Assembly: GCA_003557485.1 (NCBI GenBank)
Contig: PWOI01000196.1
Coordinates: 18,068 to 82,067 of the forward strand
Reading direction: 5' to 3'
Origin: Elusimicrobiota bacterium
GTDB taxonomy: Bacteria > CG03 > SLGR01 > PWQF01
Length of the DNA: 64,000 bases
The position numbers and the translations under genes were made by a program. The notes beneath the pieces were generated by a model. It was not told the DNA's origin, did not search any database, and saw nothing but the letters and a program-made list of their open reading frames with translations. Below are positions 1 through 8,592 of this stretch, piece after piece. Numbering within the stretch: position 1 is the first letter of the stretch; every line of letters begins with the position of its first letter.

Positions 1-675
1 GCATCGGATTTTAAAGAATTTCTGAAGGAAAGAGATATAACCGTCAGGGATGATTCCGGATTCAGCATAAAACCAATATCGGTTGAAGGGTCCAGGAGAA
101 TAGTTGATTATGCTTTCAGGCATGCCGAGAAATACGGCAGGAAAAAAGTTACCGCAGTACATAAAGCAAATATAATGAAACATACAGACGGGCTTTTCCT
201 GGAGGTTGCCAGGGATGTTGCCAAAAATTATGGTGATATTGAGTTTGAAGACAGGATAGTTGATAATATGGCTATGCAGCTGGTACAGAAGCCTCACCTT
301 TATGACGTGATTGTTCTTCCCAATCTTTACGGTGACATAATATCCGACCTTGGCGCGGCGCTGGTCGGGGGGTTGGGCCTGGCTCCGGGAGCCAATGTAG
401 GTGAGGACTGCGCAGTTTTTGAACCGACCCACGGTTCGGCTCCTAAATACAGGGGTATGGATAAGGTCAATCCTACGGCAACCATACTTTCAGCGGTTAT
501 GATGCTGCGTTATATCGGTGAGTCGGATGCTGCCGAAAGGCTGGAAAACGCGATTGCGGAGGTAATAAAAGAAGGAAAAGATGTTACCTACGACCTTAAG
601 GCGGACAGGGAAGACCCGGATTCTGCCGGCACAAGCCGTATGGCCGACGCCATATGTGAAAAGCTAAATGAATGA
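1..675 (+). CDS. icd: NAD-type isocitrate/isopropylmalate dehydrogenase family protein, 5' truncated by window
   Basis: The reading frame is open from base 1, so the N-terminus lies outside the window; about 224 C-terminal residues are present. Seen: the family's metal/substrate-binding segment [14 protein letters not shown], then [21 protein letters not shown] and the nucleotide-binding stretch [16 protein letters not shown]. In this superfamily these match NAD-dependent isocitrate dehydrogenase (oxidative decarboxylation of isocitrate to 2-oxoglutarate) better than LeuB. A homoisocitrate-type activity cannot be excluded without the N-terminus. The stop overlaps the fumarase alpha start by 8 bases, so the two are probably co-transcribed as part of a partial TCA cycle. 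Confidence 0.85.
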   Translation, partial: ASDFKEFLKERDITVRDDSGFSIKPISVEGSRRIVDYAFRHAEKYGRKKVTAVHKANIMKHTDGLFLEVARDVAKNYGDIEFEDRIVDNMAMQLVQKPHLYDVIVLPNLYGDIISDLGAALVGGLGLAPGANVGEDCAVFEPTHGSAPKYRGMDKVNPTATILSAVMMLRYIGESDAAERLENAIAEVIKEGKDVTYDLKADREDPDSAGTSRMADAICEKLNE

Positions 676-1459
676 AGAAACTTTCTCAGGAAAACTTTCG
701 GAAGAGATAATAAATTCAACAAGAGTTGTTCCCGGGTCATTAAAAGACGCGATTGAAAAGGCAGCCGCAGAAGCGGAAGGCCTTGAAAAAAAGGTTCTTG
801 AAAAGATAGTCGAAAACTGCCGTATAGCTTCCGCTTCACGGGTACCGGTATGCCAGGATACCGGTGTTTTTGAGATATGGCTCAATATCGGTAAAGACGC
901 CTCCGTGAAAGGTATAGATTTCAGCCGCGCGGTTTCCGCGGCCCTTAAAGAAGCCCATGAAAAAGGCGGACTGCGAAGGTCTATGGATCCGGAAATAGCG
1001 GGAGCGGTTCATATTTCTTTCTGCGGCGGCGCAGCGGTTGAGGCAATTATAACTCCGCGCGGTTTTGGAAGCGAGAACTACACGTTTCTGCGAAGCCTGC
1101 CTCCGGGCGCATCTGACGCGGATGTAAAAGAAGCCGTAATTGAAGAAACCGCTAAAGCTTCAGCGCGCCCCTGCCCTCCTTATGTTATAGGAGTAGGGCT
1201 CGGGGGAACGGCTTCTTCTGCCGTTGAACTTTCGGCGAAGGCCCTGACTGAAATAGATTTTTCTCCTTCCGGACTGGAGAAGGAGATACTTGACGGAATC
1301 AATCTTACAGGCACGGGTGCCGGCGGAATGGGCGGAAGGTTTACCGCAATAGGCATAAAGATAAAAAGAATGCCGGCGCATATAGCGGGGCTTCCGCTCT
1401 GTGTCCATGTCGGATGCTGGTGCAACAGGGTAAGTGTATTTAAGATTGAAACAGATTGA
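668..1459 (+). CDS. Class I fumarate hydratase-type alpha subunit (Fe-S hydro-lyase)
   Basis: 263 residues, homologous to the N-terminal half of class I fumarase and to the alpha subunit of tartrate dehydratase, which hydrate fumarate or related acids using a [4Fe-4S] cluster. Candidate cluster cysteines are visible: C62 in VCQDTG, C169 in [14 protein letters not shown], and C250 or C252 in GCWCN. The protein is short for the family, and the usual NTGDNTPA-like loop after the DP motif seems to be missing (the sequence runs from RRSMDPEI directly to AGAVHI). Substrate is therefore less certain than fold. It sits between isocitrate dehydrogenase and the beta subunit, which favours a TCA-type fumarase. 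Confidence 0.85.
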   Translation: MNEETFSGKLSEEIINSTRVVPGSLKDAIEKAAAEAEGLEKKVLEKIVENCRIASASRVPVCQDTGVFEIWLNIGKDASVKGIDFSRAVSAALKEAHEKGGLRRSMDPEIAGAVHISFCGGAAVEAIITPRGFGSENYTFLRSLPPGASDADVKEAVIEETAKASARPCPPYVIGVGLGGTASSAVELSAKALTEIDFSPSGLEKEILDGINLTGTGAGGMGGRFTAIGIKIKRMPAHIAGLPLCVHVGCWCNRVSVFKIETD

Positions 1460-1973
1460 GTTTCCCGTAAGTTCACCGGAGAGCCTTAAAAATCTGAAGG
1501 CCGGGGACGAAGTGCTTTTAAGCGGCGTTATATATACGGCTAGGGACAGGGTTCACAGACTGGTTGCGGAAGGCAGGGCTGAATGGCCTTTTGAACTGAA
1601 AAATAATGCGGTATATTACTGCGGGCCCACTCCGGCGTCTGAAGGGTTCCCCATGGGATCCTGCGGGCCAACGACATCCGCGCGTATGGATAAATGGACT
1701 GCCGGACTATACTTCAGAGGATTGGCGGCCACTATAGGGAAGGGGCCGAGGAATGAAGTAGTACGTCGCTCTATAAAGGATGCCGGCGCAGTTTATTTTT
1801 CGGCTTTCGGCGGCTGCGGAGCTCTATACGGAAGCAGGGTGCTGAAAGCTTCAGTAATCGCTTTCGATGATCTGGGGCCACAGGCGGTTTACAGGGCGGA
1901 AATAAAGAATTTTCCTGTAGTTGTGGGGATAGATCCTTCGGGAAATAATATATTTGAGAATTTAAAATTTTAG
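1434..1973 (+). CDS. Class I fumarate hydratase-type beta subunit
   Basis: 179 residues matching the C-terminal (beta) part of Fe-S hydro-lyases. Seen: LKAGDEVLLSG near the start, then the family signature GPTTSARMD and the GGCGAL region near the C-terminus. It should pair with the alpha subunit just upstream to form the active hydratase. The longest frame begins with GTG at 1434, overlapping alpha by 26 bases. A TTG at 1446 would start the protein at KQIEFPV and fit family N-termini better, so the start is uncertain. Followed after 9 bases by ndk. Confidence 0.85.
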   Translation: MYLRLKQIEFPVSSPESLKNLKAGDEVLLSGVIYTARDRVHRLVAEGRAEWPFELKNNAVYYCGPTPASEGFPMGSCGPTTSARMDKWTAGLYFRGLAATIGKGPRNEVVRRSIKDAGAVYFSAFGGCGALYGSRVLKASVIAFDDLGPQAVYRAEIKNFPVVVGIDPSGNNIFENLKF

Positions 1974-1982
1974 GAGGGAGAT

Positions 1983-2429
1983 TTGGATAAAACACTTGTA
2001 ATAATAAAACCTGACGCTCTTATGAAGAAGGTAGCAGGGGAAATTATAAAACAGTTTGAAGAGGAAGGGGTTGAGATTCTGGGAGCAAAACTTGTAAAGA
2101 TGACTCCGGAAGAAGCCGGTGAGTTTTATATTGAACACAGGGAAAAGCCTTTTTATGTGCCCCTGACTGAATTTATGTCTTCTAATCCCTGCCTTGCTAT
2201 GGTTTTAGGAGGTAAAAATATTATTGAAAGGTCGCGGGAAATAATAGGCAGTACCGATCCTGCAGAGGCAGAAGAAGGGACAATAAGGCAAAGATGGGCC
2301 AGTGACGGCAGGTATAACGTAGTTCACGGCTCCGATTCTCCACAGAGCGCTTTAAGGGAAATAGAATTTTTCTTTCCTTCGGGAGCAGGTATATACAAAC
2401 GGGAGCCAAAGGAATACAACACTAAATGA
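1983..2429 (+). CDS. ndk: Nucleoside diphosphate kinase
   Basis: 148 residues, full length for the family. It transfers the gamma-phosphate of ATP to NDPs through a phosphohistidine. Seen: the N-terminal LVIIKPDAL motif and the active-site histidine H115 in NVVHGSDSP. The start is TTG at 1983, supported by a strong ribosome-binding site (AGGAGGGA, 1972-1979) and by the conserved N-terminus right after it. It overlaps ackA by 4 bases, so nucleotide phosphorylation and substrate-level ATP formation are translationally coupled. Confidence 0.95.
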   Translation: MDKTLVIIKPDALMKKVAGEIIKQFEEEGVEILGAKLVKMTPEEAGEFYIEHREKPFYVPLTEFMSSNPCLAMVLGGKNIIERSREIIGSTDPAEAEEGTIRQRWASDGRYNVVHGSDSPQSALREIEFFFPSGAGIYKREPKEYNTK

Positions 2430-3652
2430 AAAAGAATATACTTATCCTTAACTGCGGCAGCTCTTCCGTGAAGTACGAACTGATGGATATGGATAATTCC
2501 GGTATCGTTGCAAGCGGGTTTATTGAAAGAGTGGGAATGGAAGATGCGGTAATACACCATCATTACCGATGCGGTGACGGATACAGTGATATTAAAACCT
2601 CTAAAAGCATTCCCAGACACCGCGAAGCCATAGAATTCATTATGAATCTTCTGATGGATGATGAAATAGGTGTTATAGAAGACATAAAAGATATTTATGG
2701 TATAGGCCACCGCGTGGTTCACGGTGGGGAAAAACATATAGAGTCAGCTTATATTACCGGAGAGGTGAAGCAGGACATAAAGGACTGCATAGACCTGGCT
2801 CCGCTGCATAATCCTCATAATCTTACCGGGATAGAGGCATGTGAAAAACTGATTCCGGATCATCACCAGGTAGCAGTATTTGATACTGCCTTTCACCAGA
2901 CTATTCCGCGGCATACTTATATATATGCGCTGCCCTATGAAGCCTATTCCAAGTACGGAATCCGTAAATACGGATTTCACGGAACTTCGCACCAGTATGT
3001 GGCTTCGCGAGCCGCCGAAATGCTGGGTAAACCCCTGGAAAAACTGAAGATAATATCATGCCATCTTGGAAACGGGGCCAGCGCCTGCGCGGTAAAAGAA
3101 GGAAAGTCAATAGACACGTCTATGGGTTTTACTCCTCTTTCGGGACTTGTAATGGGGACCCGCTGCGGGGATATAGATCCTGCTGTGCTTCTATACCTTA
3201 TGAACAAGGAAGCGTTTTCGGCTCACGAGATGAGCGTTATAATAAACAGGCATTCGGGGCTTTTTGGTATATCTGGCGTTTCAAGGGATTTCAGGGAGAT
3301 ACTTGAACAGGCCAAAGAAGGCCACGACAGAAGCCAGCTTGCAATTGATATTTTTGCATACCGCATTAAAAAATATATCGGGTCCTATGCCGCGGCGATG
3401 AACGGACTGGATGTTCTGGTTTTTACTGCCGGCATAGGAGAAAATTCCGTTGAACTTAGGGATATGGTATGTTCGGAAATGGAATACCTGGGGATAGATC
3501 TTGACAGAAAGAGAAACGAGAAGTACACCGGCACTGAAGGAATTATCTCGGCAGCGGATTCAAAAGTTACTGTAATGACTCTTCCTACGGACGAAGAGTT
3601 TATGATAGCCAGAGAAACACTGAGGATCATAGGAGAGTTGAAGAATGTGTGA
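2426..3652 (+). CDS. ackA: Acetate kinase
   Basis: 408 residues, usual AckA length. It interconverts acetyl-phosphate + ADP and acetate + ATP. Seen: the N-terminal phosphate-binding motif LNCGSSSVKY (residues 8-17), GHRVVHGGE, the catalytic-region sequence VFDTAFHQTIP, KYGFHGTSHQYV, and the C-terminal FTAGIGENS. No pta is visible in the window. With the Etf/acyl-CoA dehydrogenase and transhydrogenase genes nearby this implies fermentative acetate production. The 3' end overlaps the NuoE-like gene by 8 bases. Confidence 0.96.
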   Translation: MKKNILILNCGSSSVKYELMDMDNSGIVASGFIERVGMEDAVIHHHYRCGDGYSDIKTSKSIPRHREAIEFIMNLLMDDEIGVIEDIKDIYGIGHRVVHGGEKHIESAYITGEVKQDIKDCIDLAPLHNPHNLTGIEACEKLIPDHHQVAVFDTAFHQTIPRHTYIYALPYEAYSKYGIRKYGFHGTSHQYVASRAAEMLGKPLEKLKIISCHLGNGASACAVKEGKSIDTSMGFTPLSGLVMGTRCGDIDPAVLLYLMNKEAFSAHEMSVIINRHSGLFGISGVSRDFREILEQAKEGHDRSQLAIDIFAYRIKKYIGSYAAAMNGLDVLVFTAGIGENSVELRDMVCSEMEYLGIDLDRKRNEKYTGTEGIISAADSKVTVMTLPTDEEFMIARETLRIIGELKNV

Positions 3653-4154
3653 GAACTGCGCATCGTCGCCTTCCGGAAAAATATTTTCAGAAAAAGACAA
3701 CTCTGAAGTTAGTAAACTAATTGAGAAATACCGCTCGAAAAAGGGGTTTCTTATTCCTCTTCTGCAAGATATCCAGTCGGTTTTCGGTTATGTTCCGCAG
3801 GAGGCCTGCGGTATGGTGGCCCGTGAACTGGATATATACCCTTCTGAAATTTACGGGATATTAACTTTCTACTCCCAGTTCTATATGGAGCCCCGGGGAA
3901 AACATATCATAAGGGTATGCCAGGGTACCGCCTGTCACGTTATGGGGGGGAGAGAAATCCTGGAGTTTCTTTCTGATGAACTGGGTATTGAAGATGGAGA
4001 GTCTACGGATGACGGTATGTTTTTTCTTGAGAGAGTGGCCTGCCTGGGCTGCTGCGGTATGGCGCCTGTTGTAATGATTGACGAGGATTTTCACGGCAGG
4101 TGCAGCATAGGCAACCTTAGAAAGCTTGTAGAAGAGTACCGGTCAAAAGACTAA
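3645..4154 (+). CDS. NuoE/HydC-like [2Fe-2S] thioredoxin-fold subunit
   Basis: 169 residues. A thioredoxin-like ferredoxin of the NuoE family, normally passing electrons between flavin and Fe-S subunits of NADH-linked complexes. The four ligands appear as C92 and C97 (VCQGTACHVMGG) and C133 and C137 (ACLGCCGMAPVV), with family spacing. The N-terminal helical part (KGFLIPLLQDIQSVFGYVP) is also typical. It begins inside the end of ackA and is followed after 3 bases by a NuoF/HydB-like gene, giving an E-F-(G/GltD-like) trio. It could serve a bifurcating transhydrogenase or another NAD(P)-linked complex; no hydrogenase catalytic subunit follows. Confidence 0.88.
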   Translation: MCENCASSPSGKIFSEKDNSEVSKLIEKYRSKKGFLIPLLQDIQSVFGYVPQEACGMVARELDIYPSEIYGILTFYSQFYMEPRGKHIIRVCQGTACHVMGGREILEFLSDELGIEDGESTDDGMFFLERVACLGCCGMAPVVMIDEDFHGRCSIGNLRKLVEEYRSKD

Positions 4155-4157
4155 ATA

Positions 4158-5921
4158 ATGTCGGAAAACAAAAAAAACAGAATACTTATATGCTCCGGGA
4201 CAAGCGGTGTTTCGGCCGGTTGCGGAAAGGTGAGAAGCAGGTTTGAGGAAGAACTGAGAAACCGGGGAATTGAAAGCGATTGGGAAATTGTCAGTGTAGG
4301 GGACCGCGGGCTTTTCAGGGATGTTCTGGTGGATATAATGGACAGCCGCGGCAGGGTAAGTTATGAATATGTTTCTCCTGAGGATGTTTCAGGTATTGCA
4401 GAGAGCCATCTGGTAGGCGGGGGTCTCTTCAATGAGCGTCTTGCCGGAGATGATTACAAGAACTTCTTTGAGAAACAGACACGTATAGTGCTGTCAAACT
4501 GTGGAGAAATAGATCCTGATAAAATAGATGAATATATAGAAAGGCAGGGGTACGCAGCGCTTAAAAAAGCTCTTGATTCTTCACCTGAAGAAGTCATCGA
4601 AGAAATTAAAGATTCCGGTCTTAGAGGACGCGGCGGAGCCGGGTTTCTCGCCGGCCTTAAATGGGAATTTACTCGCAATGCGTCCGGCAGTGAAAAATAT
4701 GTAGTCTGTAACGCTGACGAGGGTGACCCGGGTGCCTTTATGGACCGTAGTATTCTTGAAGGCGATCCCCATTCTGTTATAGAAGGAATGGCAATTGCAG
4801 GGTACGCTGCCGGCGCCGGTGAGGGTTTCATCTACTGCAGGGCTGAATACCCGCTTGCCATTAAAAAGCTTAAAAAAGCCATATCCCTGGCTGAGAAAGA
4901 AGGTTTCCTTGGAGATAACATACTTAGCAGCGGGTTTTCGTTCCGGCTCAATATAAAAGAGGGAGCCGGTGCTTTTGTATGCGGAGAAGAGACAGCGCTC
5001 CTTGCTTCAATTGAAGGCAGGCGGGGAATGCCCGTTCCACGGCCTCCTTTTCCCGCTGTTGAAGGGCTCTGGGGAAAACCCACACTTATTAACAATGTAG
5101 AAACACTTGCCAATGTGAGGCATATAATACTTAACGGGGCGAAGTGGTTCTCTTCAATGGGAAGCGGGGATAGTAAAGGCACGAAGGTTTTCGCCCTTGC
5201 AGGAAAGGTAAAGAACACAGGGTTAGTGGAGGTTCCGATGGGCACTACGCTAAGGGATCTCATATTCGGGCCCGGGGGGGGGATGGCTGAAAGAAAATCA
5301 GAGTTTAAAGGAGTTCAGATAGGCGGGCCTTCCGGCGGATGCCTGCCGGAGGATCTGCTGGATACGTCTATTGATTACGAGTCACTCAACGCCACCGGCG
5401 CTATAATGGGGTCCGGAGGTATGATAGTTATGGATACCGGAAGCTGTATGGTTGATATAGCGAAATTTTTTCTTGATTTTACCGTAGCCGAATCCTGCGG
5501 CAAGTGTGTCCCCTGCCGGGTGGGGCTGAAAAGAATGCAGGAGGTTGTGGAACTCATCACATACGGAAAAGGAACTGACAGCCATATCGATTTTCTCCGG
5601 GATATGGGAAATACAATAAAGAATACCGCTCTCTGTGGATTGGGGAATACCGCGCCGAGTCCTGTGCTGACTACCCTCAGGTATTTTGACGATGAGTACA
5701 GGGCTCATATAGACCGCCGCAGTTGTCCTTCCCTGGTATGTATAGACCTTTTAAATTTTGAAGTCAACGAGGAATTGTGTAAAAAATGCGGCAAATGTCT
5801 GCCTGTATGCCCTTCGGATGCTATTTCCTGGAGAAAGAAAGAGTTTGCCCGGATAGATAAAGATAAATGCATTAAGTGCCGGGCCTGTATAGTAGAGTGC
5901 CCTTTCAAGGCAATAGAATGA
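4158..5921 (+). CDS. NuoF/HydB-like FMN and NAD(H)-binding iron-sulphur subunit
   Basis: 587 residues. Order: degenerate thioredoxin-like N-terminal domain (1-110), FMN/NADH core with GRGGAGF (157-163) and NADEGDPGAF, a [4Fe-4S] site with C447, C450, C453 and C493, and a C-terminal 2x[4Fe-4S] ferredoxin domain (C541/544/547/551 and C571/574/577/581). This is HydB architecture as in electron-bifurcating hydrogenases and related transhydrogenases. Odd: the N-terminal domain normally carries CxGTxC and GCxGxC ligands, but here only C12 and C22 remain and the second motif reads VGDRGLF, so that cluster is probably absent. Overlaps the next gene by 4 bases. Confidence 0.9.
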   Translation: MSENKKNRILICSGTSGVSAGCGKVRSRFEEELRNRGIESDWEIVSVGDRGLFRDVLVDIMDSRGRVSYEYVSPEDVSGIAESHLVGGGLFNERLAGDDYKNFFEKQTRIVLSNCGEIDPDKIDEYIERQGYAALKKALDSSPEEVIEEIKDSGLRGRGGAGFLAGLKWEFTRNASGSEKYVVCNADEGDPGAFMDRSILEGDPHSVIEGMAIAGYAAGAGEGFIYCRAEYPLAIKKLKKAISLAEKEGFLGDNILSSGFSFRLNIKEGAGAFVCGEETALLASIEGRRGMPVPRPPFPAVEGLWGKPTLINNVETLANVRHIILNGAKWFSSMGSGDSKGTKVFALAGKVKNTGLVEVPMGTTLRDLIFGPGGGMAERKSEFKGVQIGGPSGGCLPEDLLDTSIDYESLNATGAIMGSGGMIVMDTGSCMVDIAKFFLDFTVAESCGKCVPCRVGLKRMQEVVELITYGKGTDSHIDFLRDMGNTIKNTALCGLGNTAPSPVLTTLRYFDDEYRAHIDRRSCPSLVCIDLLNFEVNEELCKKCGKCLPVCPSDAISWRKKEFARIDKDKCIKCRACIVECPFKAIE

Positions 5922-8014
5922 TTAATTTAAAGATAGACGGCAAAGAAATAAAGGCCCATCCTTCCGCCACAGTTCTGGAAGCAGCCTTGCAGGCCGGTAT
6001 TTATATACCCAACCTGTGCTATCACCCCGATATACCCCCAGCAGGGGCATGCCGCCTCTGTATTGTAAGTATAAAGGGCGGCAGGGGAGTAGTGACTTCC
6101 TGTACTGTAAAAGTCCGGGAGGGGATGGAGGTCACAACAAATAACGATGAAATCAGAAAAATGAGGGAGAATATCCTCTGGCTTACACTCAGCGAGCTTC
6201 CGGAGGATATAGATGAGACTTCCCAGCTTTACAAAGTTGCCCGCTGGACGGGAATAAAAAATATTCTTGAAAATTACAGCCGTAAGCCAAAAAACATACC
6301 CGTTAAAACGGAGGATCCTCTCTTTATAAGAGATATGAACAGGTGCATACTCTGCGGCAGATGCGTCAGGATGTGCCGCGATATAAGAAAGACGGGAGTG
6401 CTCGGCTTTTCGGGAAGGGGAATAGATACTACCGTAGAGACAGCTTACGGGATGCCGCTGGCAGATTCAGCCTGTAAATTCTGCGAGGCATGTGTTGAAG
6501 TATGCCCGTCCGGAGCGCTTGAAGATAAAAGAAAACCCGATCCCTCCTGCAGGGAAAAAACACTGGTTCCCTGCACAAACAACTGCCCGGCAAAAATAGA
6601 TGCGGCAAGGTATGTAAAGCTGATTGCCCTGGGAAAATACCGCGAGGCTCTGGAAGTGGTAAGGGAGACAGTTCCCTTTCCGGAAGTCCTGGGACACGTA
6701 TGCGACCATCCCTGCGAAGAGGAGTGCCGCCGGAACGATATTAATGAAGCAATAGCAATCAGGTCCCTGAAAAGATTCGCAGCCGAGAAAGGGTCAGATA
6801 GGTGGCGAGATAAAATTAAGATACTTCCGGATACCGGCAAAAAAATCGCTGTAGTCGGAGCCGGCCCGGCCGGATTGACTGCCGCCTGGTTTCTAAACAG
6901 GCTGGGTCATTCTGTTACGGTCTTTGAGGCAGGTTCCAGCCCGGGAGGAATGATGCGCACCGGGATACCCGCTTACCGTTTGCCCCGGGACGTTCTGGAT
7001 AGGGAAATTAAAGATATTGTGAGTTTCGGGGTTAAGATAAAAACCGGCATTAAAATTGAAAACCTGGAAGAACTTTTTAAAGAAGGTTTCAGCGCAGTCT
7101 TTCTGGCAACCGGCGCATCTGAAACTATGACGATGGGAATTGAAGGGGAAGATGATACCCGCGTGCTTCAGGGAATAGGAGTTCTGGGTGATATCTCCTC
7201 AAAAAAAGATACCGGGCTTAAAGGAAAGGTTGCAGTTGTAGGAGGCGGCAATGTTGCTATAGATGTTGCCCGCAGCGCTTTGAGATCGGGCGCGGAGAAG
7301 GCGGTAATACTCTACAGGCGCACCAGGGAGGAAATGCCCGCTCTGGAGGAGGAAGTTGAAGATGCCCTGAAGGAAGGTGTGGAAATCCGCTTCCTTACAG
7401 CCCCGGTTAAAATCGCATCTTCCGGAGAAAATCTTAAAATTGAATGCATAAAGATGAAACTCGGCAAGCCCGATTCCGGGGGGAGAAGGCGTCCTGTACC
7501 AATAGAGGGCAGCGAGTATGTTTTTGAGGCAGACCGTCTGGCAATGGCAATAGGACAGAAACCCTCCGTGCCCGGCGGTTGTGCGTCTCTTAAGAATGAC
7601 TGGGGAGGAATTGAAGTTGACGGTGGTACGATGAAGTCTTCAATGGAAGGGGTATTTGCAGGCGGCGATGCGGTAAGCGGCCCGGCCTCGGTAATTAAAG
7701 CCATACGGGACGGAAGAAAAGCCGCTTCTTCAATAGACAGGTATTTAGGAGGCAGCGGGGATATTGACCAGAAGCTTGCTCGGGACGAGACAGAGATGCC
7801 CTGCCTGGGAAGGGAAGAAGGGTTTGCCTTCAGGGCGAGGGCTGAAATGCCTCTTCTTGACGGGAAAAAGCGGACCGCAAGTTTCTGCGCTGTGGAAAAG
7901 GGGCTCCCGGAAAAAGAGGCCCTGGAAGAGGCAGGCCGCTGCCTGAGCTGCGCGCTCAGGCTGGGCATATCTGAAGCTCCTGAGCCTCCCGTGAAAGAGG
8001 AAGATAGCGGATAA
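5918..8014 (+). CDS. Fused NuoG-N-type ferredoxin / GltD-NfnB-type NADPH oxidoreductase subunit
   Basis: 698 residues from the ATG at 5918, which overlaps the previous stop (ATGA); an upstream in-frame GTG at 5876 lacks family support. Order: [2Fe-2S] domain (C34, C45, C48, C62); two [4Fe-4S] sites (C143/146/149/153 and C186/189/192/196); GltD-type N-terminal cysteines (C219, C223, C262, C266, C270); FAD Rossmann motif VVGAGPAG (312-319); NADPH site VVGGGNVA with YRRTREEMPA (466-475). The His-Cys3 cluster of NuoG/HydA and any H-cluster domain are missing, so it is not a hydrogenase. The trio resembles the Sporomusa-type Nfn transhydrogenase from memory; ferredoxin/NADH/NADPH coupling is an inference. 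Confidence 0.85.
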   Translation: MINLKIDGKEIKAHPSATVLEAALQAGIYIPNLCYHPDIPPAGACRLCIVSIKGGRGVVTSCTVKVREGMEVTTNNDEIRKMRENILWLTLSELPEDIDETSQLYKVARWTGIKNILENYSRKPKNIPVKTEDPLFIRDMNRCILCGRCVRMCRDIRKTGVLGFSGRGIDTTVETAYGMPLADSACKFCEACVEVCPSGALEDKRKPDPSCREKTLVPCTNNCPAKIDAARYVKLIALGKYREALEVVRETVPFPEVLGHVCDHPCEEECRRNDINEAIAIRSLKRFAAEKGSDRWRDKIKILPDTGKKIAVVGAGPAGLTAAWFLNRLGHSVTVFEAGSSPGGMMRTGIPAYRLPRDVLDREIKDIVSFGVKIKTGIKIENLEELFKEGFSAVFLATGASETMTMGIEGEDDTRVLQGIGVLGDISSKKDTGLKGKVAVVGGGNVAIDVARSALRSGAEKAVILYRRTREEMPALEEEVEDALKEGVEIRFLTAPVKIASSGENLKIECIKMKLGKPDSGGRRRPVPIEGSEYVFEADRLAMAIGQKPSVPGGCASLKNDWGGIEVDGGTMKSSMEGVFAGGDAVSGPASVIKAIRDGRKAASSIDRYLGGSGDIDQKLARDETEMPCLGREEGFAFRARAEMPLLDGKKRTASFCAVEKGLPEKEALEEAGRCLSCALRLGISEAPEPPVKEEDSG

Positions 8015-8020
8015 GATGCA

Positions 8021-8299
8021 ATGAATAAGAAAAGAAATAAAACTAAAAAAGAAGAGAGCGCAAGACAGCTTTCTCTGCCGGTAGTTTGCCCGGGCTGCGG
8101 CAGGAAAGGGGACGCTTCAAAAAGCCAGTACTGCCGCGCCTGCGGGAGAGATTTCTATACACCGGTAATAGGTAAAAAGTCCATTTTTAAGATACTTATT
8201 ACAATACTATTGATACTGGCTTTGATATATGTACTTTTTATAATTTTTAAGGATTCACTCTACTACTGGCTCGACAAAGTCCCGCATAAACCCTACTGA
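8021..8299 (+). CDS. Small zinc-ribbon protein with C-terminal membrane helix
   Basis: 92 residues, no recognised family. A lysine-rich N-terminus leads into a CPGC...CRAC zinc ribbon (C23, C26, C38, C41), followed by one strongly hydrophobic helix (about residues 54-76) and a short tail. The ribbon probably faces the cytoplasm, with the helix as a membrane anchor. It lies 6 bases after the transhydrogenase-like operon and before rpmF. A second protein of the same layout is encoded at 55105-55281 in the Kdo operon. Function unknown. Confidence 0.7.
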   Translation: MNKKRNKTKKEESARQLSLPVVCPGCGRKGDASKSQYCRACGRDFYTPVIGKKSIFKILITILLILALIYVLFIIFKDSLYYWLDKVPHKPY

Positions 8300-8304
8300 A
8301 AAAT

Positions 8305-8336
8305 TTGACATTCGCCGCGTAAATTGGTAGTAAGAT
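8305..8336 (+). promoter_or_regulatory. Candidate sigma70-type promoter for the rpmF-fab operon
   Basis: A perfect TTGACA (8305-8310) lies in the 89-base gap before rpmF. Downstream are TAGTAA (8328-8333, spacing 17) and TAAGAT (8331-8336, spacing 20); neither -10 is ideal. Placement fits an operon promoter, but the weak -10 makes this tentative. Confidence 0.45.
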
Positions 8337-8388
8337 AAATTAATCTGGACAATTTCAAGTATATTAAAGAATAGGAAGGTGAAATAAA

Positions 8389-8568
8389 ATGGCAGTACCA
8401 AAACGAAGACATTCAAAGGCAAGGAAAAGGAAGAAACTTGCCGGCAAAAAAATAAAGCTCTCCAGCTGCGGGTTCTGTCCCAGGTGCGGTCAGGCAAAAA
8501 TACCTCACAGGGTATGTTCCGGCTGCGGCTTTTACGGAGATAAGGAAATAATAAAAAAAGAGGACTAA
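8389..8568 (+). CDS. rpmF: 50S ribosomal protein L32
   Basis: 59 residues: it starts MAVPKRRHSKARKRKK and ends in the L32 zinc ribbon with CPRC and CSGC pairs. It is a structural protein of the large ribosomal subunit. The ATG at 8389 is preceded by AGGAAGG (8373-8379). It stands directly before plsX, the conserved rpmF-plsX-fab order seen in many bacteria. This is the zinc-binding (C+) form, with all four cysteines kept. Confidence 0.95.
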   Translation: MAVPKRRHSKARKRKKLAGKKIKLSSCGFCPRCGQAKIPHRVCSGCGFYGDKEIIKKED

Positions 8569-8592
8569 AAAACCTCAGAAAAATTAAATATT

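Noticed and set aside
5918-8014. Possible [FeFe]-hydrogenase catalytic subunit HydA in the NuoEF-like operon
   Set aside because: The third subunit ends in a GltD/NfnB-type NADPH enzyme; no H-cluster motifs are present.
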